This document shows, in pieces, positions 1-6,918 of a DNA stretch of 7,470 nt. Where the stretch lies: contig JBDSOC010000023.1 in NCBI GenBank assembly GCA_039915085.1, positions 1-7,470 on the forward strand. The letters run 5' to 3'. Under the pieces are notes generated by a model, which did not search any database, was not told where the DNA came from, and worked only from the letters and a program-made list of their open reading frames with translations. Origin of the DNA: JACMLD01 sp039915085 (lineage in GTDB: Bacteria; Bacteroidota; Bacteroidia; Chitinophagales; Chitinophagaceae). The translations under genes were made by a program, and so were the position numbers. Positions within the stretch are counted from its first letter, which is position 1, and every line of letters starts with the position of its first letter.

Positions 1-533
1 TTTAGTGTTGTTGCCCGTGGGTTATGTGCAATAGTTGTTGCCTTGCCTGCATCAGTTGTTTTAATGGCAGGTAGTATTTTATTTTTTACCGCAACTGTTG
101 CAATTGATTTATCAGCCGTTGCATTGCTGGTAATGGTTTTGTCTGCCGCGGAAGTATTTACTTTAGAATCATTCAGTGTAGTGGTATTATCAATAGGTGC
201 TGTTTGAGTTTTAGCGGAATTAATTGCTTTGTTTGTTTCGGCTGTTTTGTTATCAGCCTGCGCAGCTGCGTCTGTATTATTTTTTGATAAGGAGACACCG
301 GCTGCCGGAGTTTTTTCAACATATAGCCAAAAACTTGCTGAAAGCACAATCGCTAAAATGCCAATGCGCCACCAGCCACTATTTCCGGGAGGGCGCTTGC
401 GGCCACCAACCCTGGTGTCTTCATCATCATCCAGCAGGCGCTTCATCTGCTGCCAGGATGCATCTGCATCCGGGGGGTGAAGCTGCCGTAATTTATCGGC
501 AATTAATTGCTCATAAGATTGTCTCAGGTTCAT
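1..533 (-). CDS. putative anti-sigma factor, single-pass membrane protein (partial, C-terminus beyond window)
   Basis: An open frame starts at ATG 533-531 and stays open to the window edge, giving at least 177 residues. Its ATG overlaps the TGA of the upstream sigma gene (ATGA), so translation is probably coupled. Residues 1-53 are a hydrophilic, presumably cytoplasmic segment (MNLRQSYEQLIADKLRQL..., with DDDED near 35-39 and basic RKR at 45-47). Residues about 54-72 (WWRIGILAIVLSASFWLYV) form one membrane span. From about 75 on, the protein is low-complexity, rich in Thr, Ala, Lys, Asn and Asp, as in a flexible periplasmic stalk. This layout, next to an ECF sigma gene, fits a membrane anti-sigma factor whose N-terminal part holds the sigma factor. 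No zinc-binding HxxxCxxC anti-sigma motif is visible, so the role rests on topology and position. A structural or adhesin-like membrane protein regulated by the sigma factor remains possible. Confidence 0.65.
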   Translation of the reverse strand, partial: MNLRQSYEQLIADKLRQLHPPDADASWQQMKRLLDDDEDTRVGGRKRPPGNSGWWRIGILAIVLSASFWLYVEKTPAAGVSLSKNNTDAAAQADNKTAETNKAINSAKTQTAPIDNTTTLNDSKVNTSAADKTITSNATADKSIATVAVKNKILPAIKTTDAGKATTIAHNPRATTL

Positions 534-1081
534 CGTATTGCATGCATGGTTAGTAATAATTGTTTTAATTGTCTGCGGGCTTCACTCAGGTGCCATTTAC
601 TGGTGCCATCACTGATGCCAAGTATATCTCCTATTTCCCTGTGGTTAAATCCTTCTATCACGTATAAATTAAAAACAGTTTGTGTTGCAGCGGGCAGCTT
701 TTGTACCAGCTGTAAAACTTCTGCGGAACTCATTCTTTGTATTGCTTCATTGTCCGTGCTTCCTATGTCATGGTTCTCTTTCAGCTCTACCTGGTTTTTG
801 AATTTTTGTCTTGAACGGATAAAATCAATGGCACTGTTAACCATAATTGTTTTTATCCAGGTATACAGTGATGCTTTAGCGGCATCATAGGTGCCAAGGT
901 GTTTAAACACTTTCAAAAAGCCGTTGTGCAATACTTCCAGCGCATCTTCTTCATTTCTTGTATAGCGCATGCACACACTAACCATGGGGCCATAGAATTG
1001 CTTGTAGAACAATTCCTGGGCCCTGCGGTCGTTTTTCAGGCAACCTTCAAGCACACTCTTATCTATCCATTCTGCTGACAA
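530..1081 (-). CDS. ECF-family RNA polymerase sigma-70 factor
   Basis: A 183-residue protein with the two-domain ECF architecture. Sigma region 2 spans about residues 20-92 (RRAQELFYKQFYGPMVSVC..., EEDALEVLHNGFLKVFKHL, then SLYTWIKTIMVNSAIDFIR). Sigma region 4 spans about 120-175, with the helix-turn-helix REIGDILGISDGTSKWHLSEAR. It would direct RNA polymerase to a small set of promoters when released from its anti-sigma partner, here probably the overlapping downstream gene. The start is an unusual TTG at 1081: an in-frame stop TAA lies five codons upstream (1096-1094), and the next Met (residue 33) is already inside region 2, so no ATG gives a full-length protein. ECF operons are often autoregulated. 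I see no convincing promoter upstream and cannot name the regulon. Confidence 0.93.
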   Translation of the reverse strand: MSAEWIDKSVLEGCLKNDRRAQELFYKQFYGPMVSVCMRYTRNEEDALEVLHNGFLKVFKHLGTYDAAKASLYTWIKTIMVNSAIDFIRSRQKFKNQVELKENHDIGSTDNEAIQRMSSAEVLQLVQKLPAATQTVFNLYVIEGFNHREIGDILGISDGTSKWHLSEARRQLKQLLLTMHAIR

Positions 1082-1570
1082 TGGTTCGTGGTTTTATTCC
1101 GGCCAGATAAAAAAACTGTATACTTTTCTCAACGGCAGTCCTGGTTTGTTATTGCAGTTTCCGGCTTATCATACTGTTAAAGTTACACGCTTATAAACGC
1201 CGGTTCAGGCTTAGTATATAAGTTTCTTATCTGATACAGGCTGCTGATAATATATCCTTTTTCTATGTGCCTGTTTTTCAGGGTATTTTAAGTAAAATTC
1301 AGCCCGTTTATATTACGGTATTGGTATAGCAAAGGTTGGGGGCAGGCAATAAAAAATCCCCCGAAAACCTACGGGGGAAACGAAAAACCGGCCGGAGCCC
1401 ACGAAATATTACAAAAACCTGTTACCCAGGGAACAGAAAAACGGGTCATTGCTGCTAATAGATACGTGTGCGGGGGTAAAAGGGTTGGAGGAAGAAAAAC
1501 TAAAAAAGTAAGCTGCTGACTCATAGCGTATTCATCTAATCTGCGGCCTTACAGAAACGGCAATGACCGG
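1082..1570. other. 489-bp intergenic region between the sigma gene and the PBP4-type gene
   Basis: No convincing gene. It must contain the minus-strand promoter of the sigma operon. The nearest candidate -7 box is TAACTTTA on the minus strand (TAAAGTTA at 1178-1185 on the plus strand), one base off TAnnTTTG and without a clear -33 TTG, so I do not call it. A strong minus-strand terminator lies at 1349-1378. The interval 1379-1570 would be a 3' untranslated tail of the PBP4-type mRNA, or a small RNA ending at that terminator. A small inverted repeat CCTG/CAGG around a run of T lies near 1270-1285. Confidence 0.6.
1349..1378 (-). terminator. Rho-independent terminator downstream of the PBP4-type gene
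   Basis: TCCCCCG (1357-1363) and CGGGGGA (1372-1378) form a perfect 7-bp GC-rich stem with an 8-nt loop. Read on the minus strand, the stem is followed at once by a run of six T (plus-strand A at 1351-1356), the classic intrinsic terminator layout. On the plus strand no T-run follows, so it works for leftward transcription. It lies about 190 nt beyond the PBP4-type stop codon and shields the sigma/anti-sigma operon from read-through. Confidence 0.85.
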
Positions 1571-2926
1571 CTAATAATTTTGCCTGATACCCTGCAAATA
1601 TTTTTCTACTGCGCGCCTTACGGCCCTGCCGGTAGTTTGGTGATTGTTTATCAGCACAGAAAAAATAAGCGCTTTATTTTTTTTGGTAGTCAGGTAACCG
1701 CTCAGTGCAATAACGCCGGTCAGCGACCCTGTTTTTGCATAAATAAAACTGCTGTCAGTAATATAGTAATTGGTAAGCGTGCCTTTATTACCTGCAGGAA
1801 ATATAGTGCTGATGCGTTTCCAGGGAAATTCGTTTTTCATTTTATTCAGTATCCATACAAAATCCTGCGGCGTAAATAAATTAAACCGGCTGAGACCGCT
1901 GCCATCAGCCCAGTTGGGTCTTTGCGGCAGATCCTTTAAATCTGTTTTTAGCAGGGTATCAATGATTTTTTCATCGTTCATTGTTCCCAGTAACTGGTTA
2001 CTTACCATTAATAAAGTTTGTTCAGCAAAAAAATTATCACTGCGGTGCATCATGGAACTAAACAATGAATCTGCAGGTTGCGATTTAATTGTTTTAAACA
2101 CTGCGCCTGCAATATTGAACTTACTGGTGGTACTGATTTGTTTTCCAACTGTATCTTTTAATAATTCCAGTGCTGATAAAATACCATTTGTTACAAAAGG
2201 CACACCGACTTCTTTGTTTTTTTCCTTGCCTTCTGTGATGGTAAAAATATTTTCATTAAGATTTCTTTTTACAAAAAAATTGCTGCTTCCGGTATCCGAA
2301 TTAAAATTCAGTTTCCAGTTAATTTCCGGTTGCGTGTAAATAGTGGTTTGTGGTTTGTTGCTTAGCTCTTCAATCTTTTCTATTGTTTGTGTTTGAACAA
2401 ATTTTATAATATTGCCGTATACAGGCAGGGCACTCCGCTCTGCCATATAATCATCATTATAATCATCCCATGACCAGCCTGTGCCCCAGGCATTTTCCTG
2501 CCAGTTATTATTCAGGATATAAATATTTTTATTGGTGTGGCGTAAAAAATTAATAACCGGCTGGTTTTTATAACCGGGATGCAACAAACTGGGATCTCCT
2601 GCAGCCTGTATGAAAATATCACTGTTGTTTTCTGTATAGCGAATACCTGTTAAACTATCCCCCAGGTATTTCATGCCTGCATAGCAACTAAAGATTTTTG
2701 TGTTGGAAGCAGGCGTAAAAAATTTATCACTTTGATAATTGTACCAGTATTTACCAGTGGCAGGTTCATAAATGCTGATGCCAATATGTGCTGATTTCAA
2801 ATCAGGCGCGTCTAACAGATTTTGTTTTGCTGATGCACCTATTTTTTGTTGTAATGAACAGGCGCTAAAAATAAAAATTATAAAACTGCCTGAAATAGTC
2901 AGGGTGCAATTTGCTATTTTTTTCAT
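1571..2926 (-). CDS. dacB: D-alanyl-D-alanine carboxypeptidase/endopeptidase, PBP4 class (peptidase S13), lipoprotein
   Basis: A 451-residue penicillin-binding protein that removes the terminal D-Ala or cleaves D-Ala cross-links in peptidoglycan, acting in the periplasm. The three active-site motifs are present in order: SxxK as S75-N-T-K78 (in FFTPASNTKIFSCYAG), SxN as S296-D-N298 (HRSDNFFAEQ), and KTG at 398-400 (IYAKTGSLTG). DGSGLSR at 341-347, typical of the family, is also there. Length is close to E. coli PBP4 (about 477). The N-terminus is a lipoprotein signal: MKK, a hydrophobic stretch to residue 20, and a lipobox FSAC with Cys23 as the lipid-bearing residue. I chose ATG 2926 because it gives this signal peptide; the frame stays open upstream to 3055, but those codons are a repeat sequence and would bury the signal. 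The gene stands alone, with a terminator about 190 bp downstream. The symbol is by family. Confidence 0.93.
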   Translation of the reverse strand: MKKIANCTLTISGSFIIFIFSACSLQQKIGASAKQNLLDAPDLKSAHIGISIYEPATGKYWYNYQSDKFFTPASNTKIFSCYAGMKYLGDSLTGIRYTENNSDIFIQAAGDPSLLHPGYKNQPVINFLRHTNKNIYILNNNWQENAWGTGWSWDDYNDDYMAERSALPVYGNIIKFVQTQTIEKIEELSNKPQTTIYTQPEINWKLNFNSDTGSSNFFVKRNLNENIFTITEGKEKNKEVGVPFVTNGILSALELLKDTVGKQISTTSKFNIAGAVFKTIKSQPADSLFSSMMHRSDNFFAEQTLLMVSNQLLGTMNDEKIIDTLLKTDLKDLPQRPNWADGSGLSRFNLFTPQDFVWILNKMKNEFPWKRISTIFPAGNKGTLTNYYITDSSFIYAKTGSLTGVIALSGYLTTKKNKALIFSVLINNHQTTGRAVRRAVEKYLQGIRQNY

Positions 2927-2960
2927 GGTGTCAACTTTAATCTGACTGCTTTTACGGATT

Positions 2961-3080
2961 AATTTACCACGGAGGAAAGGAGGATTTTTCACAGAGGTAT
3001 TGGAGTTGTGTGTAACCGCTGCGCAAAAAAATGAAACCTCTTTTACTCTGTGCAAACCTTCGTTACCTCTGTGGTTAAAA
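2961..3080. repeat. Imperfect inverted repeat filling the gap between two genes
   Basis: The left arm (2961-3000, containing TACCACGGAGG and TCACAGAGGTA) and the right arm (3041-3080, containing CTCTGTGCAAACC and TACCTCTGTGGT) are inverted copies of each other, roughly 70-75 percent matching, with a one-base shift in the CACAGAG part. The spacer is about 40 bp. The unit reads as a degenerate palindrome built from ACCACAGAGG and CACAGAG words. I recognise this word set from memory as a dispersed intergenic repeat in Bacteroidota and some other environmental bacteria. It sits just after the stop of the arginase-family gene and could fold as RNA in that transcript's tail. No transposase is present. 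Confidence 0.7.
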
Positions 3081-3087
3081 GATCAGG

Positions 3088-4230
3088 TTAGCTTCTTTCC
3101 TGCGCCCTTAACCAGCGTTCGGGTATTTCGTTGCTGCCGGCCAGCAAATAATCTTTATATGAACAGGCTATAAATTTACTATCAGGCAATTGCATCCACC
3201 AGCGGCCGGTTTTTTTACTTTGCAGGAAAACGGTTTGTACTTCTGCAAAAGCTATATGGTATTCATTAAACGATTCTTTGTCTTCCAGTTTTGCTTCACG
3301 GCGTCCGCGGCTGCGGCCATCCAGTAAATACCATATCATATGGCTGATCTGCTTTGCGGTTAAATTGTCTTTATCTTTTGCCGGATCAAACCCGTATAGA
3401 CCGACACTGGTTGTATTTGGGCTAAGACCTGCATAGCGCAGCAGCAGGCAACTTTCTTCACCATTAAACCCATTTGGAGAAATGGAATTGGCGGGTGCAT
3501 AAGCGTGAGCGATAGCGGAAATATCAAAACTCAGCATCTGGCAGTTGCGGATTACCGGTTCCATTTCATCCATGCTTTCTTTTACATTACCCACCCGGTA
3601 GCAATCAAAACGAAGTTTGTCCATGGTCTCCAGCATATTGGGATGCACATAAAAACTCTGGAAGCCAATATGGTTGTAATGCCGTATGAAATTAGGTTCA
3701 CTGGTAAGCAATTCCATTAAAAAATTATCGCTGCGCAAAGAAGAACTGATATTTAAATCAATCAGTGCATCTACACAACTTACTTCTATAATTTGTTTTT
3801 TGGCGCTGTATGCTTCATACTGCGGCAGTGTAAGATCATGCGAACCACCAATGAAAATAATGGTTTTCTTTTCATTTAATAGTTCGTTCAGCACTGTTTT
3901 AATGGCTGCATAACTGTCTTGCAGGGAAGCACCGGTTTTGATATTACCAATGTCCGCCAGTTTCAAATCTTTGTGCCAGTAGTAAAGCTGGTATAATTGC
4001 CGTCTTACTGCATCGGCAGCTGAGATCAATTGAGCATTATTTATTTTTCCATTGCCCCTTTGTTCATTGCAGCCTACCAATATAATATCTGCATCTGAAA
4101 TTTTTGGAAAATCTGTTTCATACACGTCAATTAATTTTCCAATCTGTCCATCATGATAAAGTTGATCTTCTGATAATTCAGCAAGGTTGATGGGAATTAA
4201 AAAGTCGGTCAGGTTAAAATAGTCACTCAT
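3088..4230 (-). CDS. arginase/formimidoylglutamase superfamily protein with altered metal site
   Basis: A 380-residue protein with the ureohydrolase fold signature. The landmark segments are IILVGCNEQRGNGK (49-62), IIFIGGSHDLTLPQYEAY (124-141) and MLSFDISAIAHAYAP (232-246), then SPNGFNGEESC (251-261). Canonical members bind two Mn ions through GGDH, DAHxD and SxDxD. Here the first His (H131) and three Asp (D154, D158, D236) remain, but the DAHxD His is Leu156 and the second Asp of SxDxD is Ser238. Bacteroidota have a family annotated formimidoylglutamase or arginase with this SFDISAI form, so the change is probably old and not a local mutation. Hydrolysis of arginine or formimidoylglutamate is therefore doubtful, and no other hut or arginine genes are nearby. 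ATG 4230 is preferred over an in-frame ATG at 4269 because a good promoter box lies between them. Confidence 0.85.
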   Translation of the reverse strand: MSDYFNLTDFLIPINLAELSEDQLYHDGQIGKLIDVYETDFPKISDADIILVGCNEQRGNGKINNAQLISAADAVRRQLYQLYYWHKDLKLADIGNIKTGASLQDSYAAIKTVLNELLNEKKTIIFIGGSHDLTLPQYEAYSAKKQIIEVSCVDALIDLNISSSLRSDNFLMELLTSEPNFIRHYNHIGFQSFYVHPNMLETMDKLRFDCYRVGNVKESMDEMEPVIRNCQMLSFDISAIAHAYAPANSISPNGFNGEESCLLLRYAGLSPNTTSVGLYGFDPAKDKDNLTAKQISHMIWYLLDGRSRGRREAKLEDKESFNEYHIAFAEVQTVFLQSKKTGRWWMQLPDSKFIACSYKDYLLAGSNEIPERWLRAQERS

Positions 4231-4256
4231 GCGCCAAAGGTTGTGCGCCAAAATTA
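4231..4256 (-). promoter_or_regulatory. Bacteroidota-type -7 box and GCGCCAAA direct repeat upstream of the arginase-family gene
   Basis: On the minus strand TAATTTTG (plus-strand 4249-4256) matches the Bacteroidota -7 consensus TAnnTTTG exactly and lies 18 bases upstream of ATG 4230, giving a very short leader. No clean TTG is seen at the expected -33 position, so the match is half of a promoter. The plus-strand word GCGCCAAA occurs twice, at 4231-4238 and 4246-4253, 15 bp apart. The second copy overlaps the -7 box, so it could be an operator, or chance. Confidence 0.45.
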
Positions 4257-4292
4257 GCCGTATTTGCAACAGGAAGATGCCCTGACATAAAC

Positions 4293-5207
4293 TTATTTGC
4301 GTTGCACACGTCCCAGCGCGATGCTTATTGTAAGCATGCCTGAAAAAAAAGCATCTTTATTTGACGGGTTGCCGCGTATGGCATTGCTATTGTTGCTGAT
4401 GCCGCCTGTAAGTTCCGCACTGCGGTCGGCTAATTTTGAGGCCAGTGAAGATTCAGTGGCCGATAAATATTTTTTGAACACGGAAGGATCTATATACCTG
4501 TTGCTTACATCATCTATATAATCTGTTCCTGTAAAACGATACAATAGTTCAAGCCGGAGATTTATAAGACCGGAAGGATCATATTTAATACCGACCCCGG
4601 CCGGAATGCACCAGCTTACAGATGTATATGCCGCCCGCCCGTATTCTTTAAATCCCTGTCCTTCTGTATGCAATGGACGAAGATCAATCCATATATTATT
4701 AAGCCGGGCCTGTGGGTTATAATTAAAAAATCCTATACCCGCAGCGAGATAAGGAGACAGCAATGGGGGCTCCCTGTTTTTATTTATAATTGCCAACAGG
4801 TGCCATTCACTCATTACTGCCAGTTCTATAATGTTGGTTCTGAAATTGAGATTGCGGAGATAACGGTTACGGGCAGCATTGTTACTGGTTTTTAAAACTT
4901 CATCACTGCCTGTTATCTGGCCGAGTGTTGCTTGCAGGCGAATGGCATATAATGATTGCCAGGCAGCACTTATAAATAAGCTGCCACACAATTGTGTTTG
5001 GTTCCAGTTAATATCCTTAATAAATTTTTTGCCTGCCCCGCTATTACCTCCAATATCGGTAAGGCAATTCATTACGCCGGCAGCACCTCCTATTTCCCAT
5101 AATAATTCAGGTTCAGTTTTACCATTGGAAGAAAAATAAAACTGGCTTTGCAGCGTACAGCAAATAAGCTGGCCAATGACCAGGCAGCCATAATAAGTGC
5201 ATTTCAT
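4293..5207 (-). CDS. outer-membrane beta-barrel protein, DUF6089-like
   Basis: A 304-residue predicted secreted protein. Residues 1 to about 21 (MKCTYYGCLVIGQLICCTLQ) are a signal peptide. The mature part opens with a glycine-rich strand (ELLWEIGGAAGVMNCLTDIGG, 34-54), as in small barrels, followed by alternating strands such as AIRLQATLGQITG, SPYLAAGIGFFNYNP (151-165) and INLRLELLYRFTGTDYIDDVS (215-235). The segment RNRYLRNLNFRTNIIELAV (113-131) resembles the hallmark of the Bacteroidota DUF6089 outer-membrane family, which I recognise from memory. The molecular function of that family is unknown to me. A disordered Ser/Asn-rich stretch (about 250-285) precedes the last strand (FFSGMLTISIALGRV). 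It ends 62 bp before the start of the arginase-family gene, which has its own promoter-like box. A poor -7 match (TAATTTG, minus strand) lies about 22 bp upstream of the ATG. Confidence 0.75.
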   Translation of the reverse strand: MKCTYYGCLVIGQLICCTLQSQFYFSSNGKTEPELLWEIGGAAGVMNCLTDIGGNSGAGKKFIKDINWNQTQLCGSLFISAAWQSLYAIRLQATLGQITGSDEVLKTSNNAARNRYLRNLNFRTNIIELAVMSEWHLLAIINKNREPPLLSPYLAAGIGFFNYNPQARLNNIWIDLRPLHTEGQGFKEYGRAAYTSVSWCIPAGVGIKYDPSGLINLRLELLYRFTGTDYIDDVSNRYIDPSVFKKYLSATESSLASKLADRSAELTGGISNNSNAIRGNPSNKDAFFSGMLTISIALGRVQRK

Positions 5208-5558
5208 AAATAAGGTTTACGTACTGCGACAAATTATGCTTAATAGATCAGCTATAATAAATCAACACATGTTTTTTACCTCCTTCTGAGATGCGAAAAA
5301 GACATTTTTTGGAGGAGGAAATCCCCTAGCCCCCGAAGGACAGATTTGATCAGTGATGGGATTGGGTTTAATAAACAGGTATTCTTTTATAATAAGAAAG
5401 CTTATCCCGCTAATAATAAACTGTAGAAAAGAGCCAGGCCAGCTTTTGCTGCTTAACACTTCACAATAAAATTTCTAACACCTTTTTTCTGAGGCCCCTC
5501 TGGGAAAACGTTTGCGGCATAACTGTTTAATCTTATTACTTACATCAAAACTTTCCCT
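5208..5558. other. 351-bp intergenic region between the outer-membrane gene and nth
   Basis: I see no gene I trust. A 65-codon frame on the minus strand (5262-5459) has one hydrophobic stretch, but its middle (CPSGARGF) is simply the translation of a C-rich repeat at 5323-5343. The region also holds the promoter of the outer-membrane gene, somewhere in 5208-5300, and the start of a second repeat copy at 5551. No clear terminator is visible after nth. Confidence 0.6.
5323..5343 (+). repeat. C-rich dispersed repeat, copy 1
   Basis: The plus strand reads CCCCTAGCCCCCGAAGG followed by ACAG. It matches the general form CCCCTAaCCcccgAAGGG, a short intergenic word I recall as common in Bacteroidota genomes. 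A second, inverted copy lies at 5551-5573. Confidence 0.5.
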
Positions 5559-5573
5559 TTAGAAGGTTAGGGG
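5551..5573 (-). repeat. C-rich dispersed repeat, copy 2, overlapping the end of nth
   Basis: The minus strand reads CCCCTAACCTTCTAAAGGG, related to copy 1 at 5323-5343 but in the opposite orientation. It overlaps the last codons of nth: the residues Pro-Leu-Thr-Phe and the stop codon TAA are encoded inside the repeat. Confidence 0.5.
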
Positions 5574-6239
5574 GTTAATGGGTGTAATAATTTTGCGCGG
5601 CAGAATATTCTTCTGATAATATTTACAAACCGCCCGCAAACCACATTGGTCGCATTTTGGATTGCGTGCCACACAGATATAACGGCCATGGAGAATGAGC
5701 CAGTGATGTGCTTTATGAATTAATTCAGAAGGAATAAATTGTATTAATTGTTTTTCAGTTGCCAGCGGTGTTTTGGCATTTACTGTTAAGCCTATTCTTG
5801 CAGATACACGGAATACATGCGTATCCACCGCCATATTGGGTTGTTGATCAACAACAGAGGTAATTACATTGGCTGTTTTTCTGCCCACCCCGGGTAGTTT
5901 TATCAGTTCATCAACGGTCATGGGTACCGTGCCGTTAAAATCTGCTACCAGCATATTGGCCATACCTATCAAATGTTTGGTTTTATTGTTGGGGTATGAA
6001 ATGCTTTTAATAAGCGGGAACAGCTCATCAAAACTTGCTTTGGACATACTTGCTGCATCCGGATAATGTTCAAAGATGAGAGGAGTGGTCATGTTTACCC
6101 GCTTATCAGTGCATTGTGCAGATAAGATAACGGAGACCAGTAATTGAAAAGGGTCGTCGTACAGCAGTTCGGTTTCGGCGTCGGGTGCGTTCTTTTGGAA
6201 ATATTTTATAACGAAGTCATATCTTTCTTTTCTTGTCAT
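5559..6239 (-). CDS. nth: endonuclease III (DNA glycosylase/AP lyase)
   Basis: A 226-residue base-excision repair enzyme that removes oxidised pyrimidines and nicks the abasic site. The helix-hairpin-helix is LPGVGRKTANVI (115-126), with catalytic Lys121. The catalytic Asp is D139 in MAVDTHVFRV. LLVSVILSAQCTDKRVN (33-49) is the usual N-terminal signature. The [4Fe-4S] cluster cysteines are C189, C196, C199 and C205, in the exact C-x6-C-x2-C-x5-C spacing. All key residues are intact, so it should be active. ATG 6239 (MTRKERYDF) is preferred over the ATG four codons upstream because family members begin here. The last residues after KIITP lie in a dispersed repeat, giving a tail some 10-15 residues longer than E. 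coli Nth (211). It starts 29 bp after the HD gene and is probably in one transcript with it. Confidence 0.97.
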   Translation of the reverse strand: MTRKERYDFVIKYFQKNAPDAETELLYDDPFQLLVSVILSAQCTDKRVNMTTPLIFEHYPDAASMSKASFDELFPLIKSISYPNNKTKHLIGMANMLVADFNGTVPMTVDELIKLPGVGRKTANVITSVVDQQPNMAVDTHVFRVSARIGLTVNAKTPLATEKQLIQFIPSELIHKAHHWLILHGRYICVARNPKCDQCGLRAVCKYYQKNILPRKIITPINPLTF

Positions 6240-6268
6240 GATAAAAATCAAAAATTAATTCTTAATTA

Positions 6269-6811
6269 TCAGGCCACATCTTTCTGGTGCTCAATAACAA
6301 ATGCAATCAGTTCTTCAAGTGGCACATCAATACGCGAAAGAGCATCTGTAATATCTTCCCTGTTTACCTGCGCGGCAAAGGCCAGGTTTTTTAATTTCTT
6401 CAAAACACTTTTTGTATCCATGCCTTCATATTTTGTTGGCCGGATTAATGCAGATGCATGAATAAAACCAGATAACTCATCAAATGCATAAATCATTTTA
6501 TCCATTTTGTTCACTGGCTCCACGCCAAAATATTTTGGCCCGTGCGAAGCAATGCAATGAATTATTTCAGGATCAATATTCATTGCCTCCAGTTTTTCTA
6601 TAATGATACGGCAATGATCATCCGGGTATTTTTCCCAGTCAGCATCATGTAGTAAACCAGCCAGTTCCCATTTTAAAGCGGTTTTTTCATCGGCGTTTTC
6701 TTTTTCAATCGCCCAGGCTTTCATAACTGCAGCCACTTGTTTCATGTGCAGCCGGAGGCGTTCGTTGGGCACCCATTCGTGTAAAATTCGGCGGGCTTCT
6801 TCAATGGTCAT
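6269..6811 (-). CDS. HD-domain protein (predicted metal-dependent phosphohydrolase)
   Basis: A 180-residue HD-superfamily protein. The metal-binding residues appear in order: H22 (RLHMKQVAAVM), the doublet H55-D56 (LAGLLHDADWEKYPDDH) and D111 (IYAFDELSGFI), with H66 and H90 (IASHGP) as likely extra ligands. Such stand-alone HD proteins usually hydrolyse phosphate esters of nucleotides or similar molecules; the substrate here cannot be told. ATG 6811 (MTIEEARRILHEWV) is chosen because family proteins begin with this helix. The frame also allows ATG 6871, adding 20 residues (MPVHNLGRSVFGNPANNGNV) with no domain character, so the longer form (6269-6871) cannot be excluded. It is the first gene of a probable two-gene unit with nth. 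Confidence 0.85.
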   Translation of the reverse strand: MTIEEARRILHEWVPNERLRLHMKQVAAVMKAWAIEKENADEKTALKWELAGLLHDADWEKYPDDHCRIIIEKLEAMNIDPEIIHCIASHGPKYFGVEPVNKMDKMIYAFDELSGFIHASALIRPTKYEGMDTKSVLKKLKNLAFAAQVNREDITDALSRIDVPLEELIAFVIEHQKDVA

Positions 6812-6885
6812 TACATTACCGTTATTGGCGGGATTGCCAAAAACACTGCGGCCCAGATTATGAACAGGCATATATTATGTTGTTT

Positions 6886-6893
6886 GAAAGCTA
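6886..6893 (-). promoter_or_regulatory. possible -7 box for the HD-nth unit
   Basis: On the minus strand TAGCTTTC differs from TAnnTTTG only in the last base and lies 15-22 bases upstream of the alternative ATG at 6871. There is no clear -33 TTG. If used, the transcript would cover both candidate starts of the HD gene. Confidence 0.3.
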
Positions 6894-6918
6894 AATATAA
6901 AGACGCTTGCCTTAAATG

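Noticed and set aside
224..890. Plus-strand open frames opposite the sigma and anti-sigma genes
   Set aside because: They are mirror frames of well-supported minus-strand genes and show no domain.
1369..1524. 51-codon minus-strand frame (MSQQLTFLVFLPPTLLPP...) between the PBP4-type gene and the terminator
   Set aside because: The stop codon lies inside the terminator hairpin, there is no start signal, and its composition looks random.
2927..3055. 43-residue N-terminal extension of the PBP4-type protein
   Set aside because: It is encoded by the inverted repeat and would place the lipoprotein signal peptide internally; ATG 2926 gives a normal signal.
5262..5459. 65-codon minus-strand open frame with one hydrophobic segment
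   Set aside because: Its middle is the translation of a dispersed C-rich repeat, it lacks a recognisable family, and no promoter is seen. Not strong enough to call a gene.
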